A stretch of 64,000 bases of DNA from Sutcliffiella horikoshii DSM 8719 (GCA_001648575.1 LQXN01000064.1:124001-188000); one strand, 5' to 3'; positions 38,310-47,800 are shown, counted from the stretch's first letter. Program-made: numbers and translations. The notes: a model not told the origin generated them from the letters alone.

Positions 38310-39705
38310 TGTTGAGTAGGGGTAATCGATAACAAAACGTTGAGCCTTCCCCTGATTTGCTATCAATAAATAACTCCCCATCGTGGTCTTCGATAATTTT
38401 TTTGCACAGAGGAATTCCGAGACCATTCCCCTTTTCCTTGGTCGTAAAGAACGGTTTCCCTATACGCTCCAATACATCCTCTGCCATCCCTTTTCCGTTA
38501 TCAATGACAGTTATTTCATAAAATGAGTCCACTTTTTTGGCTCTTAACAGAAAAAGTTTATTTCTCTGATCCGTTGAATATGCTTCAATGGCATTTCGTA
38601 GGAAGTTCAGCATAACCTGTTTGATCATGGCTTCATTAACATGAACATGTTCTTCCACTTCATCAATCTCAAAGTCAAAGTCAATATTATGTAAAAGACA
38701 TTCGGATTGGAATATATATACCAATGATTGAAAGATACTTTGTGGCTGGATGAGTTGCTTTTTGACTTTCTTTCTGGAAACGGATAAAAAATCTTCAATG
38801 ATTGAATTCATTCTGTTTATTTCAGCCATGATTGTATCGTAGTATTTACTCCAGTTGTTCGTGATTTGTGACAGCTGGATAAATCCTTTTATGACGGACA
38901 AAGGATTCCTTAATTCATGAGCCATACCTGCAGAAATCTGAGATACAGATTCCATCTGCTGTTTATAAATTAGCAGGTTCTCAAATTTTTGTTGGTAGGA
39001 ACGGTCATGAATGATGAAGAATACCTTTTCTGATCGTTCAAAAAGAATCCCTTGAATCTGATAAAGCATTTCATCATCGTAACAGACTCGTTCTTTGAAT
39101 TTTTTATTTTCCAAGACTTCTTCATATATCTCGAACAATTTATCCTTCAAAGATACAGGTGTCATTATTTCATCAAATTCTAAGTTTATGTAGTTCTCAT
39201 CGACATCCAACTCCAATAATGTCAGACAACGCTTATTGATATATTCTATTTTTCCACCCTTAGTGAGCACCAATATGGCAATATCCAGTGAGTGGGTCAT
39301 AAATTCATTTACTTTTAAGGACTGTTCGATGGTTCCAAAATGGACCGGCAGGACAGCTGAATTGTTACCGTTCTCAATGACATGACCAGATAAATAAATG
39401 CGCTCACCTGACAGCAGGCCAGTATATACTACTTCAAAGTAGCTTCCATTTATCCTATGAAAGAGAATTCTTTTTAATGGTTTACCTTCCGCTTCGATAA
39501 TTTCTTGTAGATATGTATGTACTTCATGGCGATAACTTGATGGAAAACTGAGAAAAAAAGAACGGTCTTCATCCAAGGTGGTTAAAAAAGTACTGGCCCT
39601 CTCATTCCACTCCTTTATAAATCCATTCGGGTTAATTATTATTCTTAGGTCTGAACTTAAATGGTGAAAGATGTCTTGTTCTTTCTCATCTAATATAAAC
39701 GACAA
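38296..39705 (-). CDS. soluble PAS-containing sensor histidine kinase
   Basis: 469 residues with no TM segment. Two PAS-like regions (about 10-110 and 125-235) precede HisKA with phosphoacceptor GMAHELRNPLSVIKGF (His about 262) and HATPase_c with N box NFLRNAIEAY, G1 DNGKGM, F box FFTTKEKGNG and G2 GLGIPL. There is no response-regulator gene nearby. Orphan, PAS-rich cytoplasmic kinases of this layout in Bacillus (KinA, KinE type) feed the Spo0F/Spo0A phosphorelay, so a sporulation kinase is the best inference. TTG start with GGGGGAG 6 bases upstream. Confidence 0.88.
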   Translation of the reverse strand: MSFILDEKEQDIFHHLSSDLRIIINPNGFIKEWNERASTFLTTLDEDRSFFLSFPSSYRHEVHTYLQEIIEAEGKPLKRILFHRINGSYFEVVYTGLLSGERIYLSGHVIENGNNSAVLPVHFGTIEQSLKVNEFMTHSLDIAILVLTKGGKIEYINKRCLTLLELDVDENYINLEFDEIMTPVSLKDKLFEIYEEVLENKKFKERVCYDDEMLYQIQGILFERSEKVFFIIHDRSYQQKFENLLIYKQQMESVSQISAGMAHELRNPLSVIKGFIQLSQITNNWSKYYDTIMAEINRMNSIIEDFLSVSRKKVKKQLIQPQSIFQSLVYIFQSECLLHNIDFDFEIDEVEEHVHVNEAMIKQVMLNFLRNAIEAYSTDQRNKLFLLRAKKVDSFYEITVIDNGKGMAEDVLERIGKPFFTTKEKGNGLGIPLCKKIIEDHDGELFIDSKSGEGSTFCYRLPLLNIKPE

Positions 39706-39850
39706 GGTGACTCCCCCTTGTTTACCCCTTTGTTGTTCGTTCGTTTATGGAATATTTTAATTATACAATAATTTCCCAACAGTTGTCATATTATTTCGTA
39801 AAGGTAGCCTTTTTGTTTTTTTATCATAGGCTACAAATGGGAGGGATAGT

Positions 39851-40108
39851 ATGATGAATATCTATCAGCAAATTGTCAATAAAAAGCTTCATAACATCAC
39901 GGCAGAAGAGTTGATGAAGTATAGCGGCGAATATAATATTTCTTTGACACCTGATCAGGCTAAAAAAGTTTCAGCCCTATTACAGTCTAAAAAGGTGAAT
40001 GTATTCAACGTCTCGGAAAGAATCCAACTGATGAAGGAAGTCGCAAAGATTACCGGACATGAAACAGCCAAAAAAGTGAATCAGCTATTTTTGGAATTCA
40101 CCAAGTAA
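39851..40108 (+). CDS. yqfT: DUF2624 protein YqfT
   Basis: 85-residue soluble helical protein: MNIYQQIVNKKLHNITAEEL at the start (shown 20), then YNISLTPDQAKKVSALLQSK and NVFNVSERIQLMKEVAKITG. This matches DUF2624/YqfT, which sits beside nfo in B. subtilis. Function unknown. GGGAGGGA lies 5 bases before the first of two ATGs. Confidence 0.82.
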   Translation: MMNIYQQIVNKKLHNITAEELMKYSGEYNISLTPDQAKKVSALLQSKKVNVFNVSERIQLMKEVAKITGHETAKKVNQLFLEFTK

Positions 40109-40127
40109 TTTGTTTTTCAATGAAATT

Positions 40128-40231
40128 TTCTGGTGGTTCCATCGGTCCTCTATGACGACTGACTTTCTCTTTTTGGGGGTTCTGGTGGTTCCATACGGCC
40201 TCTACGACAATATAACTTTCTCTTTTTGGCC
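40128..40231. repeat. tandem direct repeat, 2 copies of 52 bp
   Basis: Both units start TTCTGGTGGTTCCAT and contain CTTTCTCTTTTTGG near the end (40128-40179 and 40180-40231), with scattered differences between. It sits between yqfT and its terminator, so it is transcribed as the yqfT 3' untranslated region. Confidence 0.75.
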
Positions 40232-40240
40232 GAATGATAA

Positions 40241-40271
40241 AAGAAGCCAGGAACTTGGTTCCTGGCTTCTG
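40241..40271 (+). terminator. left copy of duplicated terminator (yqfT side)
   Basis: AGAAGCCAGGAAC and GTTCCTGGCTTCT form a near-perfect hairpin with a small TTG loop. Over 31 bases it differs from 40479-40509 at one position. Its plus-strand U run is interrupted by the element that follows; UUUUAUC is present on the minus strand. Confidence 0.8.
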
Positions 40272-40478
40272 CAGTGTATAGACAAAGCTTAAAATAATGA
40301 AATTCCTTAGTTGATCGTAGTGGAAGGCGCGTAGACTCCCGCGGGAGGAAGGGACAGGTAAGACCCCGCAACGAAGTGAGGAGGCTTACGGACCGCCCGC
40401 AGGAAAGCGAAGCGCCTGTAACGAAGAGTAACTGTTCCAACAAATAACCTAGCTAATTTATAGTTTGTCAACAGTCTG
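40272..40478. repeat. GC-rich element, subtype A, copy 2 (intact, 207 bp)
   Basis: Starts CAGTGTATAGACAAAGC and ends with the complement of CAGACTGTTGACAAACT, imperfect terminal inverted repeats. The interior has GTAAG/CTTAC arms flanking GCCTCCTC and CGGGGT blocks. It lies exactly between the two copies of the yqfT/nfo terminator. Same sequence family as 23097-23536, in opposite orientation. Confidence 0.88.
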
Positions 40479-40509
40479 AAGAAGCCAAGAACTTGGTTCC
40501 TGGCTTCTG
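40479..40509 (-). terminator. terminator of nfo (right copy of duplicated pair)
   Basis: Same hairpin as 40241-40271 with one base different (AAGAAC for GGAAC context); it ends 5 bases before the nfo stop codon. Confidence 0.8.
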
Positions 40510-40513
40510 ACTT

Positions 40514-41413
40514 TTAGTCGTTGATGATCTTGTGTAACAGTTCTTCATCAAACTGCTTATTTTTAAGCATGGCAATTTCATGCTTATATGGTGGTTTACG
40601 GTCTTTTTTATCTTCCCCAACATACGGAGTTTCCAATATCTTAGGAATATGCATCAACTGCTCATGATGCACGATGTATTGAATCGCATCATATCCGATT
40701 TGACCGAAGCCGATGTTCTCGTGTCGGTCTTTTGCCGCTCCGCAAATATTCTTACTATCGTTAATATGAAGTACCTTCAGACGGTCCAATCCGATGATGT
40801 CATCAAACTGTTTTAAAACTCCATCAAAATCATTTACGATATCATATCCTGCGTCATGAACATGACAAGTATCCAAACAAACGGAGAGCTTCTCGTTTAG
40901 GTGTACCCCATCAAAGATGGCAGCCAGTTCTTCAAAAGTACGACCGCATTCGGAGCCTTTCCCTGCCATCGTTTCCAATGCAATCTGAACGTTTTGCTCT
41001 TTCGTCAGCGCTTCATTCAGACCTTTTATGATTTGAGATATGCCGACTTCCGCCCCTGCGCCCACATGAGCCCCAGGATGCAAGACAATCTGCTTTGCCC
41101 CTATCGCATCTGTCCTTCTTACTTCTTCTGCGAGGAAGTTCACACCAAGCTCGAATGTCTCAGGTTTTTGTGAGTTACCAATATTGATGATATATGGTGC
41201 GTGGACGATAATCTCCTTTAGTCCATGCTCTTTCATATGTGCAAGACCTGCTTCAATGTTCAGGTCTTCAATTTTTTTTCTTCGTGTATTCTGGGGAGCA
41301 CCTGTATAGATCATAAAAACGTTAGATCCATAGGATGCAGCCTCTTCACTCGCAGCAAGCAGCATTTTTTTTCCGCTCATGGATACATGAGAACCAATAA
41401 GTAAGTTTTCCAC
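40514..41413 (-). CDS. nfo: endonuclease IV (Nfo/YqfS)
   Basis: AP endonuclease of base-excision repair with a trinuclear zinc site. 299 residues from the chosen start (B. subtilis 297). Signatures: [38 protein letters not shown] (metal Glu), [21 protein letters not shown] and [13 protein letters not shown] at 41413 has AGAGGTG 5 bases upstream and gives the family's usual N-terminus; the frame runs 21 codons further upstream without homology. Confidence 0.95.
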   Translation of the reverse strand: MENLLIGSHVSMSGKKMLLAASEEAASYGSNVFMIYTGAPQNTRRKKIEDLNIEAGLAHMKEHGLKEIIVHAPYIINIGNSQKPETFELGVNFLAEEVRRTDAIGAKQIVLHPGAHVGAGAEVGISQIIKGLNEALTKEQNVQIALETMAGKGSECGRTFEELAAIFDGVHLNEKLSVCLDTCHVHDAGYDIVNDFDGVLKQFDDIIGLDRLKVLHINDSKNICGAAKDRHENIGFGQIGYDAIQYIVHHEQLMHIPKILETPYVGEDKKDRKPPYKHEIAMLKNKQFDEELLHKIIND

Positions 41414-41484
41414 AACATCACCTCTTTTAAAATCAGTCTTTATTTTAACATAAGGATGCCGTGAAAGGTTATCCAAGTGCTTGT

Positions 41485-42792
41485 TTATCTCTTTTTAAGG
41501 CGGCGTTGTCTTTTCTTGTATTGCTCTACCTCGTATTTATGTTTCTTTTTATACCCTGGCTTGACTTTGCTTGATTTTTTTACAGCTGTTTTTGCTGCTA
41601 CATCAATCTCATTGATCTGTTTCTTACGGTTTTGTCGTTTGTTACGTTGACCTATTTCAACGAGTTCGCCATTTTTTAGATCCATTTGAGTGAATTCAAT
41701 GTCAAACTTTTCTATCTGTGCCAATGCATTTTCATCAGATGGTTCATAAAGAGTGATGGCATTACCTGAATAATCAGCACGTGCTGTACGTCCTACACGG
41801 TGTATATAGAAATCCAGGTCTGAAGGGAGTTCATAGTTGATGACATGACTTACACCTTCAATATCGATTCCTCTAGCCGCTAGATCGGTCGCCACTACAT
41901 ATTGATATTCAAGTTCGTTGATCTGCTTCATCATCTTCTTACGCTCACGAGGGTTAAGATCCCCATGAATTCTTCCGACTTTTAGCCCCTGTTCCAATAA
42001 GCTGTCTGCCACTTCATCCGCTTTCTTTTTCGTGTTTGTAAACACAATCGCCAAATAGGGATTATACTGAACAAGTACATCATGGAGAAGCTTTGTCTTG
42101 TTTTTGGATTTGACAGGAATCAATAGGTGTTTGATTTTAGCTGCTGTTACTTGCTTAGGGGCAACATGTGTATATCTTGGATTTTCCATATATTTGCGCA
42201 AGAAAGGCTTCAACTTTTCCGGGATTGTTGCTGAGAATACCATGATTTGCAGATTCTTTGGCATTGCCGCAGCAACCTTATCAATATCCTCGATGAATCC
42301 CATATCAAGCATCAAGTCTGCTTCATCCACGACAATTGATTTTGCTGTATGGACCAAAAGTGCATTTTCTACCATTAGGTCTTTAATACGGCCAGGTGTC
42401 CCGACTACGATGTGGGGTTGTTGCTTCAAGCGGTCAATGGTTCGTTGCTTGTCCGTCCCACCGATATAACAGCGAGCAGTGATCATTTCTTCCTCTGAAC
42501 AGAATTTGGTGATCTTAAGGACTTCTTGATATATCTGATTCGCCAGTTCTCTTGTAGGAGCTGTAATGACAGCCTGTACTTCTTGGACCGTCGGATCGAT
42601 CTTGCTTATTATCGGGATAAGGTATGCATGGGTCTTCCCTGTCCCTGTTTGAGATTGGCCAATGGCGCTTTCCCCGTTCAATAATGATGGGATCATTCTT
42701 TCTTGGACTTCTGTTGGTTTCTGGAAACGAAGTTCTTTTACCGCTTCCAAAATAAACGGTTTTACATTGAATTTTTCAAACGATGTGTTCAT
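41485..42792 (-). CDS. cshB: DEAD-box RNA helicase CshB
   Basis: ATP-dependent RNA helicase of cold-shock and RNA turnover. 435 residues: Q motif [23 protein letters not shown] region, Walker [29 protein letters not shown] as [14 protein letters not shown] as VFSATIP, then [20 protein letters not shown] and HRVGRTARA. The C-terminus (about 375-435) is Lys/Arg-rich, for RNA binding. Matches CshB in length and position. ATG with GGAGG 7 bases upstream. Confidence 0.95.
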   Translation of the reverse strand: MNTSFEKFNVKPFILEAVKELRFQKPTEVQERMIPSLLNGESAIGQSQTGTGKTHAYLIPIISKIDPTVQEVQAVITAPTRELANQIYQEVLKITKFCSEEEMITARCYIGGTDKQRTIDRLKQQPHIVVGTPGRIKDLMVENALLVHTAKSIVVDEADLMLDMGFIEDIDKVAAAMPKNLQIMVFSATIPEKLKPFLRKYMENPRYTHVAPKQVTAAKIKHLLIPVKSKNKTKLLHDVLVQYNPYLAIVFTNTKKKADEVADSLLEQGLKVGRIHGDLNPRERKKMMKQINELEYQYVVATDLAARGIDIEGVSHVINYELPSDLDFYIHRVGRTARADYSGNAITLYEPSDENALAQIEKFDIEFTQMDLKNGELVEIGQRNKRQNRKKQINEIDVAAKTAVKKSSKVKPGYKKKHKYEVEQYKKRQRRLKKR

Positions 42793-43087
42793 CTATTTAC
42801 CTCCACTTTTAAAATCATGCATGAATATGTATCTATGTCATTCTTTTAAAGGTTATTTTATATCCTGATTTAATTAAATGTTTCTTTTTCGGTTACTCGT
42901 ACTTTTTACCCCAAACCACTATTATAAAGCAGTTTCGCCTTTTTGGCTACATTACGGTTGTGCCCATTCTTGTTAGACAATAAACATGCCAAGCACTATT
43001 CGCATAAATTATAGGAGACTAGAAAAGATTAGGCTCTATTCCACTTATGGAAAGGAAGCCGAAGTTGAATCAGAAAGGAGGATTACC

Positions 43088-43813
43088 ATGTTTTTTGGAC
43101 CAAATCGATCTATGCCACCTATACAGCAATCTCCTATTCGCATGGGTCAGTCTCCATTTATGCAACAACCGCCGAATAACATGTTCAACATGTTTAATAT
43201 GCCCAATCCTGCCATGAGAAATATGCCTAACATGTCAAATCAAATGATGATGAGAAACCCTTCTTCATTCATGGGCGGGGCAGGAAGAGGAATGGGCATG
43301 GGAGGAATGGGTGGAAGCAATGGAGGAAGTGGAGGCGGTGGCCTGCTTGCCAGACTTCTTGGAAGGTCCGGTGCCAGAAGCATTGGAAATATGAGCGGGC
43401 TTGGACAAATGGCAGCCAATACAGGTGCCAGGGGAGGAATCAGTCAACTTGCCAATGCGGGAACCTTGCAACAGCTAATCAACCCAAATAATCTAACAGG
43501 TATGCTTGGGAATGTTCAAAAAGCTTTAAAAATGGCTGAAGGTGTCATGCCGATGGTTCAGCAATATGGACCTCTTGTAAGAAATGTTCCGGCCATGATT
43601 AAACTTTATAGTGAGTTGAAAAATGTGGATGACACAGATGATGAATCAGAAGATACTGCCACAGAGGATACTTCAAGTGAAGATACAGAAGTAAAGGCCG
43701 CCCAAGGCGATAAGGGAGCCAAGAAGAAAAAAGCACAGCAAAAATCTAAACCAGACACTGATGAAGCTGAAGAAAAACCTAAAGGTGGATCTGCACCAAA
43801 ACTCTATATCTAA
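43088..43813 (+). CDS. yqfQ: VrrA/YqfQ-like low-complexity protein
   Basis: 241 residues: N-terminal Met/Asn/Pro/Gln-rich region (1-60), a Gly/Met/Ser-rich segment (60-95, GMGMGGMGGSNGG-like), a more ordered middle (100-185) with GGISQLANAGTLQQLINPNN, and an acidic then basic tail (DDTDDESEDTATEDTSSEDT-like; KKKKAQQKSK). VrrA of B. anthracis/cereus and YqfQ occupy this locus beside ispH; no function is known. ATG has AAAGGAGG 7 bases upstream; the frame is open 34 codons earlier without support. Confidence 0.82.
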   Translation: MFFGPNRSMPPIQQSPIRMGQSPFMQQPPNNMFNMFNMPNPAMRNMPNMSNQMMMRNPSSFMGGAGRGMGMGGMGGSNGGSGGGGLLARLLGRSGARSIGNMSGLGQMAANTGARGGISQLANAGTLQQLINPNNLTGMLGNVQKALKMAEGVMPMVQQYGPLVRNVPAMIKLYSELKNVDDTDDESEDTATEDTSSEDTEVKAAQGDKGAKKKKAQQKSKPDTDEAEEKPKGGSAPKLYI

Positions 43814-43822
43814 TATCTTCTT

Positions 43823-43852
43823 TTGTACTAACCCCTCATTTTATACTATAAT
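43823..43852 (+). promoter_or_regulatory. promoter upstream of ispH
   Basis: -35 TTGTAC (43823-43828), 18-bp spacer, -10 TATAAT (43847-43852). The start would fall near 43859, giving an 80-base leader before ispH. Confidence 0.65.
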
Positions 43853-43866
43853 AGATTGTAAGTAGC

Positions 43867-43918
43867 GAGAGAGTGTTCGTCACTCTCTTTATTTTGGCTC
43901 TTTTCTTGAGCCTTTATT
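43867..43918 (+). terminator. tandem hairpins before ispH (yqfQ terminator or ispH leader)
   Basis: AGAGAGTG/CACTCTCT with loop TTCGT, followed by TTATTTT, then GGCTC/GAGCC followed by TTTATT. They can end yqfQ transcripts. They also lie downstream of the TATAAT promoter, so part of ispH transcription would have to pass them, which would fit attenuation. Confidence 0.6.
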
Positions 43919-43941
43919 GATGTAAGGAGGGTTAACCCTAT

Positions 43942-44892
43942 ATGGAGATTATTAAAATCGCCCCTCGCGGTTATTGCTATGGTGTAGTAGACGCTATGGT
44001 CATCGCGAGAAATGCAGCATTAGATAAGACATTGCCACGCCCAATCTACATTTTAGGTATGATTGTTCATAATAAACATGTTACAGACGCTTTTGAAGAA
44101 GAAGGAATCATCACATTGGACGGTGCAAACCGGCTTGATATTCTAGATCAGATCGAGAAAGGCACCGTCATCTTCACTGCTCATGGTGTCTCACCGGAAG
44201 TAAAGGTCCGCGCCAAGGAAAAAGGGCTGACCACAATTGATGCTACTTGCCCGGATGTAACACGCACACATGACCTGATCCGCATGAAAGAGGCGCAAGG
44301 TTACGAAGTGATTTATGTCGGTAAGAAAGGCCACCCTGAGCCAGAAGGTGCAGTCGGTGTCGCCCCTTCTATCGTGCATCTTGTGGAAACAGCTGAAGAT
44401 GTGGAGTCCCTTTCCATTGATAGTGAAAAAATCATTGTCACAAACCAGACGACCATGAGTCAATGGGATGTTGCCGACATCATGATCAAGGTCCAGGAAA
44501 AATACCCACATGTGGAGCAGCACAAGGAAATCTGCCTTGCTACCCAAGTCAGACAGGAAGCAGTGGCGGAACAGGCAGGACAAGCGGATGTGACAATAGT
44601 TGTCGGTGACCCTAAGAGTAATAACTCGAATCGTTTGGCACAGGTATCACTGGAAATCGCAGGAACTCCTGCATTTCGCATTTCCGATATCAGCGAGTTG
44701 AATGTCGAGTGGTTGATGGGTGCGAGCACGGTAGCCGTTACAGCTGGCGCATCCACTCCAACCCCAATTACAAAAGAAGTCATTCGTTTTGTGGAACAGT
44801 TCGATCCTCTGAATAAGGATACTTGGAACACCACGAAAAATGTTCCATTGCAAAAGATCCTGCCAAAAGTGAAGAAAGCGAAAACTTCATGA
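43942..44892 (+). CDS. ispH: 4-hydroxy-3-methylbut-2-enyl diphosphate reductase (IspH/LytB)
   Basis: Last step of the MEP pathway, reducing HMBPP to IPP and DMAPP with a [4Fe-4S] cluster. 316 residues; the three cluster cysteines are in PRGYCYGV (Cys12-13 region), DATCPDV and [10 protein letters not shown]. Active-site TFTAHGVSP-type motif (FTAHGVSP) and TMSQWD are present, as is GASTPTPI near the end. TAAGGAGGG lies upstream of ATG. Strong terminator follows. Confidence 0.96.
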   Translation: MEIIKIAPRGYCYGVVDAMVIARNAALDKTLPRPIYILGMIVHNKHVTDAFEEEGIITLDGANRLDILDQIEKGTVIFTAHGVSPEVKVRAKEKGLTTIDATCPDVTRTHDLIRMKEAQGYEVIYVGKKGHPEPEGAVGVAPSIVHLVETAEDVESLSIDSEKIIVTNQTTMSQWDVADIMIKVQEKYPHVEQHKEICLATQVRQEAVAEQAGQADVTIVVGDPKSNNSNRLAQVSLEIAGTPAFRISDISELNVEWLMGASTVAVTAGASTPTPITKEVIRFVEQFDPLNKDTWNTTKNVPLQKILPKVKKAKTS

Positions 44893-44899
44893 TATTGAC

Positions 44900-44928
44900 T
44901 GCACCCTCCTTTTTGGAGGGTGTTTTTA
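44900..44928 (+). terminator. terminator of ispH
   Basis: CACCCTCC and GGAGGGTG pair around TTTTT, followed by TTTTTATT. Confidence 0.92.
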
Positions 44929-45018
44929 TTTCTGCCTTGTGACGCTCGTTCTGATACTTTTCTGGATTTGCTGATGCTTAATACATCGAGATGGATTTTT
45001 CCGGATTTCACACCCCCC

Positions 45019-45057
45019 ACAAAAAAAGAAACAACCCAATAATGGATCGCTTCTTTC
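45019..45057 (-). terminator. terminator of yqfO
   Basis: On the minus strand AAGAAGCGATCC pairs (several G-U) with GGGTTGTTTCTT around a 6-base loop and is followed by UUUUU. Confidence 0.7.
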
Positions 45058-45063
45058 ATTTCA

Positions 45064-46185
45064 TCACATAAACGTAAAAGGATCTGTGTTCGTTTCCGAA
45101 ACCAGGACATCAAGCTCCCAATTCTTCTCCCGCATTTCTTTCTCCAGTCTCTGTGCCACACCTTTTTTCATGATCTTCTCTGCATAATGTCCTGGGTCGA
45201 CTACATTCAATCCGATTGCCATGGCATCATGAGCGGTATGAAAGTATAGATCACCTGTCACATACACATCGGCACCTGCGAATTTAGCAGCATGAATATA
45301 TTTATTACCGTCACCGCCCAATACGGCCACTTTTTTAATTTCTCTGTTTAGATCTCCGACCACTCTGACATTGCCAACATCCAATCCCTTTTTAACATGA
45401 GACGCAAAATCAGATAAACTCATGGGTGCCTTCAATCTTCCTACCCTCCCCAACCCAAGGGAGTCTGTAGCATTTTCAAGTTTATAGATATCGTAGGCTG
45501 CTTCTTCATATGGGTGGGCTTTTACCAGCGCATTCAATACACGCCTTTCAGAACTAACAGGATAAACAGTTTCTACCCGCACTTCCTCTACTTTTTCAAG
45601 CTGGCCCTTTTTACCGATAAAAGGATCTGTCCCCTCTAAAGGAAGGAAACGTCCTTCCCCTTCCACACTAAAAGAACAATGGCTATAGTTCCCGATATGA
45701 CCCGCTCCTGCCCCACCAAGTGCTTCCCTCACCTCATCTGCATGAGAAATCGGAACAAATACACTCAGTTTTCGCAGGTCTTCTGAATATGTCGGTACTA
45801 GAACTTTCACATCTTCTAACTCCAAAGCTTCTGCAAGCAGGTCATTCACCCCACCTACTGCCACATCCAGATTCGTATGTGCTACATATACACTGATGTC
45901 ATGTTTGATGCATTTGGTGACAATCTTTCCTGCTGCAGAGTTGTCGGTTACATTAGGGAGGGCCTTGAAGATCGGCGGATGATGTGCGATAAGTAAATCC
46001 ACATCTTTGGCAATGGCTTCATCTACGACCTGTTCAAGAACGTCCAATGTCACCATCACCTTTTTAACAGGTTTGTTCAAGGATCCAATCTGAAGGCCTA
46101 TTTTATCCCCTTCCATTGCATACCTCTTAGGGGAAAACTGTTCAAACCATTCTATTACTTGTAAACCATTAACTGTTTTCAACAC
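45064..46185 (-). CDS. yqfO: Nif3-like dinuclear metal-centre protein YqfO
   Basis: 373 residues of the Nif3/YbgI family (also annotated GTP cyclohydrolase I type 2 homologue, not demonstrated here). N-terminal metal ligands in DLLIAHHPPIF and AHTNLDVA, C-terminal ligands in VTGDLYFHTAHDA and DPGHYAE; the long middle insert (about 130-235) is the PII-like domain seen in Bacillus/Staphylococcus members. GTG start with GGAGGT 5-6 bases upstream; it overlaps the trmK 3' end by 17 bases. Confidence 0.92.
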   Translation of the reverse strand: MLKTVNGLQVIEWFEQFSPKRYAMEGDKIGLQIGSLNKPVKKVMVTLDVLEQVVDEAIAKDVDLLIAHHPPIFKALPNVTDNSAAGKIVTKCIKHDISVYVAHTNLDVAVGGVNDLLAEALELEDVKVLVPTYSEDLRKLSVFVPISHADEVREALGGAGAGHIGNYSHCSFSVEGEGRFLPLEGTDPFIGKKGQLEKVEEVRVETVYPVSSERRVLNALVKAHPYEEAAYDIYKLENATDSLGLGRVGRLKAPMSLSDFASHVKKGLDVGNVRVVGDLNREIKKVAVLGGDGNKYIHAAKFAGADVYVTGDLYFHTAHDAMAIGLNVVDPGHYAEKIMKKGVAQRLEKEMREKNWELDVLVSETNTDPFTFM

Positions 46186-46888
46186 CTAATACCTCCTCGA
46201 CGAAACGAATATTCTCACCTAATTCTTTCATTTTCGCTTCATTCGCCTCTGTTTTTGCCGCTACTTCCAGCTGTGCAACGATTTTTTTCCAATGCGCAAG
46301 CTCATGTGTCCATTTTTGTACAAACACATCATTTTTTTCTTTTGCGAGAAAAGGACCTACAAGTAAATAAGCACCTTTATTAAAAGCATAAGGTTTTTGG
46401 CTTTCGCCACGCTCAGCCACTAGAATTTCATAAATCCGGCCATCTTCCAATAAAATCTGTTCCGCTATGAGTTCCCATCCATTTTCAAGTAGCCATTCTC
46501 TGATTTTTTTCGCACCGATATTCGGTTGAAGAATAAGGGTTTGAACTCCTGCCAGCTTTTCTTTCCCTTTTTCTAGGATGGATTGAATAAGGGTCCCCCC
46601 AATTCCGGCAATTGTTATACAAGTGACCTCATTTGGTGAGATTACCTCCAGACCATCGCCTTTTCTCACTTCAATTGCATGGTCGAGCTCTGTCTTGCGT
46701 ACCTGTTGTACAGCAGATTGAAAGGGACCTTCCACCACTTCACCAGCTATCCCCTTCTCGATCATCCCTTGCAAATAGGCATAACACGGTAAATACCCAT
46801 GGTCTGACCCGATATCTGCCAAAATGCTGCCTTTAGGTATATATGAAGCTACCGCTTCTAATCGTTTTGAGAGTTTCAATTCATTCAT
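46169..46888 (-). CDS. trmK: tRNA (adenine(22)-N1)-methyltransferase TrmK
   Basis: SAM-dependent methylation of A22 in tRNA. 239 residues: N-terminal Rossmann domain with KGSILADIGSDHGYLPCYA (SAM motif I), motif QPNIGAKKIREWL, and a C-terminal coiled-coil (about 180-239), the layout known for YqfN. Overlaps yqfO by 17 bases, so the two are co-translated as in B. subtilis. Confidence 0.93.
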   Translation of the reverse strand: MNELKLSKRLEAVASYIPKGSILADIGSDHGYLPCYAYLQGMIEKGIAGEVVEGPFQSAVQQVRKTELDHAIEVRKGDGLEVISPNEVTCITIAGIGGTLIQSILEKGKEKLAGVQTLILQPNIGAKKIREWLLENGWELIAEQILLEDGRIYEILVAERGESQKPYAFNKGAYLLVGPFLAKEKNDVFVQKWTHELAHWKKIVAQLEVAAKTEANEAKMKELGENIRFVEEVLGVENS

Positions 46889-46938
46889 GTCTTTATCCTT
46901 CTTTGCATATGTATTTTGAACTTCTTATCACCAAGTAT

Positions 46939-46972
46939 AAAAAAAAACCCTTCACAAATGCAAAGGATCTTT
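46939..46972 (-). terminator. terminator of cccA
   Basis: The minus strand reads ATCCTTT and AAGGGTT around an 8-10 base loop, followed by a run of U. Imperfect stem but strong U tract. Confidence 0.6.
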
Positions 46973-47004
46973 TATATGTGTAACATTTTGCTAGTAAAGC
47001 AATC

Positions 47005-47388
47005 TTACTCTTCGCCTTCTTCTTGCCCTTCTTCACTTTCAGCACCATTTGCTAGCCACTCAGCAAGAACTTCAGCTTCTTTTGGTGTAGCCAGGTTAGC
47101 TGGCATTGATCCTTGTCCATTAACGATGACGTCTTGGATCTCTTCTTGGGAAAGTCGCTCGCCAACATCAGATAATGCCGGTGCATTTCCTGCCCCTTCC
47201 AAGTTGCCGCCGTGACAGCCGATACAAGAGTTTTGTTGGTAAAGTTCTTCCGCAGTTAATTCTACTGTTTCATCTTCACCTGATGCGATCTTTTCTGCTT
47301 GATCAAGTCCTACGAAAGATAGTAAGAACATTAGTCCGAGACCTAATACCGCGATAAATGCAAAAGGAATAAGCGGATTACGATTCAT
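47005..47388 (-). CDS. cccA: membrane-anchored cytochrome c-550 CccA
   Basis: Electron carrier on the outer face of the membrane. 127 residues: uncleaved N-terminal TM anchor (7-25), haem-attachment motif CIGCH (about 55-59), distal axial Met in GSMPAN (about 94), and an acidic Glu-rich tail. Slightly longer than B. subtilis CccA (120). ATG at 47388 has AAGGAGG 10 bases upstream; a TTG three codons earlier touches the RBS. Located upstream of sigA in the conserved order. Confidence 0.93.
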   Translation of the reverse strand: MNRNPLIPFAFIAVLGLGLMFLLSFVGLDQAEKIASGEDETVELTAEELYQQNSCIGCHGGNLEGAGNAPALSDVGERLSQEEIQDVIVNGQGSMPANLATPKEAEVLAEWLANGAESEEGQEEGEE

Positions 47389-47515
47389 GCTATTCAAACC
47401 TCCTTATGTACATGTACGTGAGTCTTATCTTATACAAGCACTCTCTATTTTACTTTATATTTTACTATAGGAAAAGACTTAAATGTCAACTTCTAAAGTA
47501 AATTCACAGTTTAGA

Positions 47516-47548
47516 CAAAAACCTTCATCGTATATGGATGAAGGTTTA
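47516..47548 (-). terminator. terminator of the acyl-CoA dehydrogenase gene
   Basis: AAACCTTCATC and GATGAAGGTTT pair around a 5-6 base loop, then UUUGUC on the minus strand. The subtype B element at 47638-47766 lies between it and the gene stop, so it would be in the 3' untranslated region. Confidence 0.75.
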
Positions 47549-47637
47549 TATGTCTCTTGACTATATTGTACCTCAAAAGAAGGTAACTGATGTGTTATTA
47601 GGAATTTTTTTTAGTAAAGTAGTTCTGTTCTAATTCC

Positions 47638-47766
47638 GCTGTTGATTTGCGCAAACGGCTTCGCTTTCCGCGGGGCGACCTTGAGCCTCCTCGGCTTCGC
47701 CTGTGGGGTCTCAAGATTGTCGCTACTCCCCCGCTGGAGTCTACGCCTTTTGCTCCAATCAACAGC
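47638..47766. repeat. GC-rich intergenic element, subtype B, copy at 47 kb
   Basis: Ends GCTGTTGATT and AATCAACAGC. Arms GCGACCTTGAG and CTCAAGATTGTCGC pair, around GCCTCCTC and GGGGTCTC. More than four fifths of positions match the copy within 23207-23427 by eye. Intergenic between cccA and the acyl-CoA dehydrogenase gene. Confidence 0.85.
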
Positions 47767-47800
47767 TAGAAATCCTTAGAAATTATTTGCTAATTATTTA

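Noticed and set aside
44460-45161. Minus-strand frame of 233 codons opposite ispH
   Set aside because: It overlaps IspH, whose cluster cysteines are intact, and its translation shows no domain.
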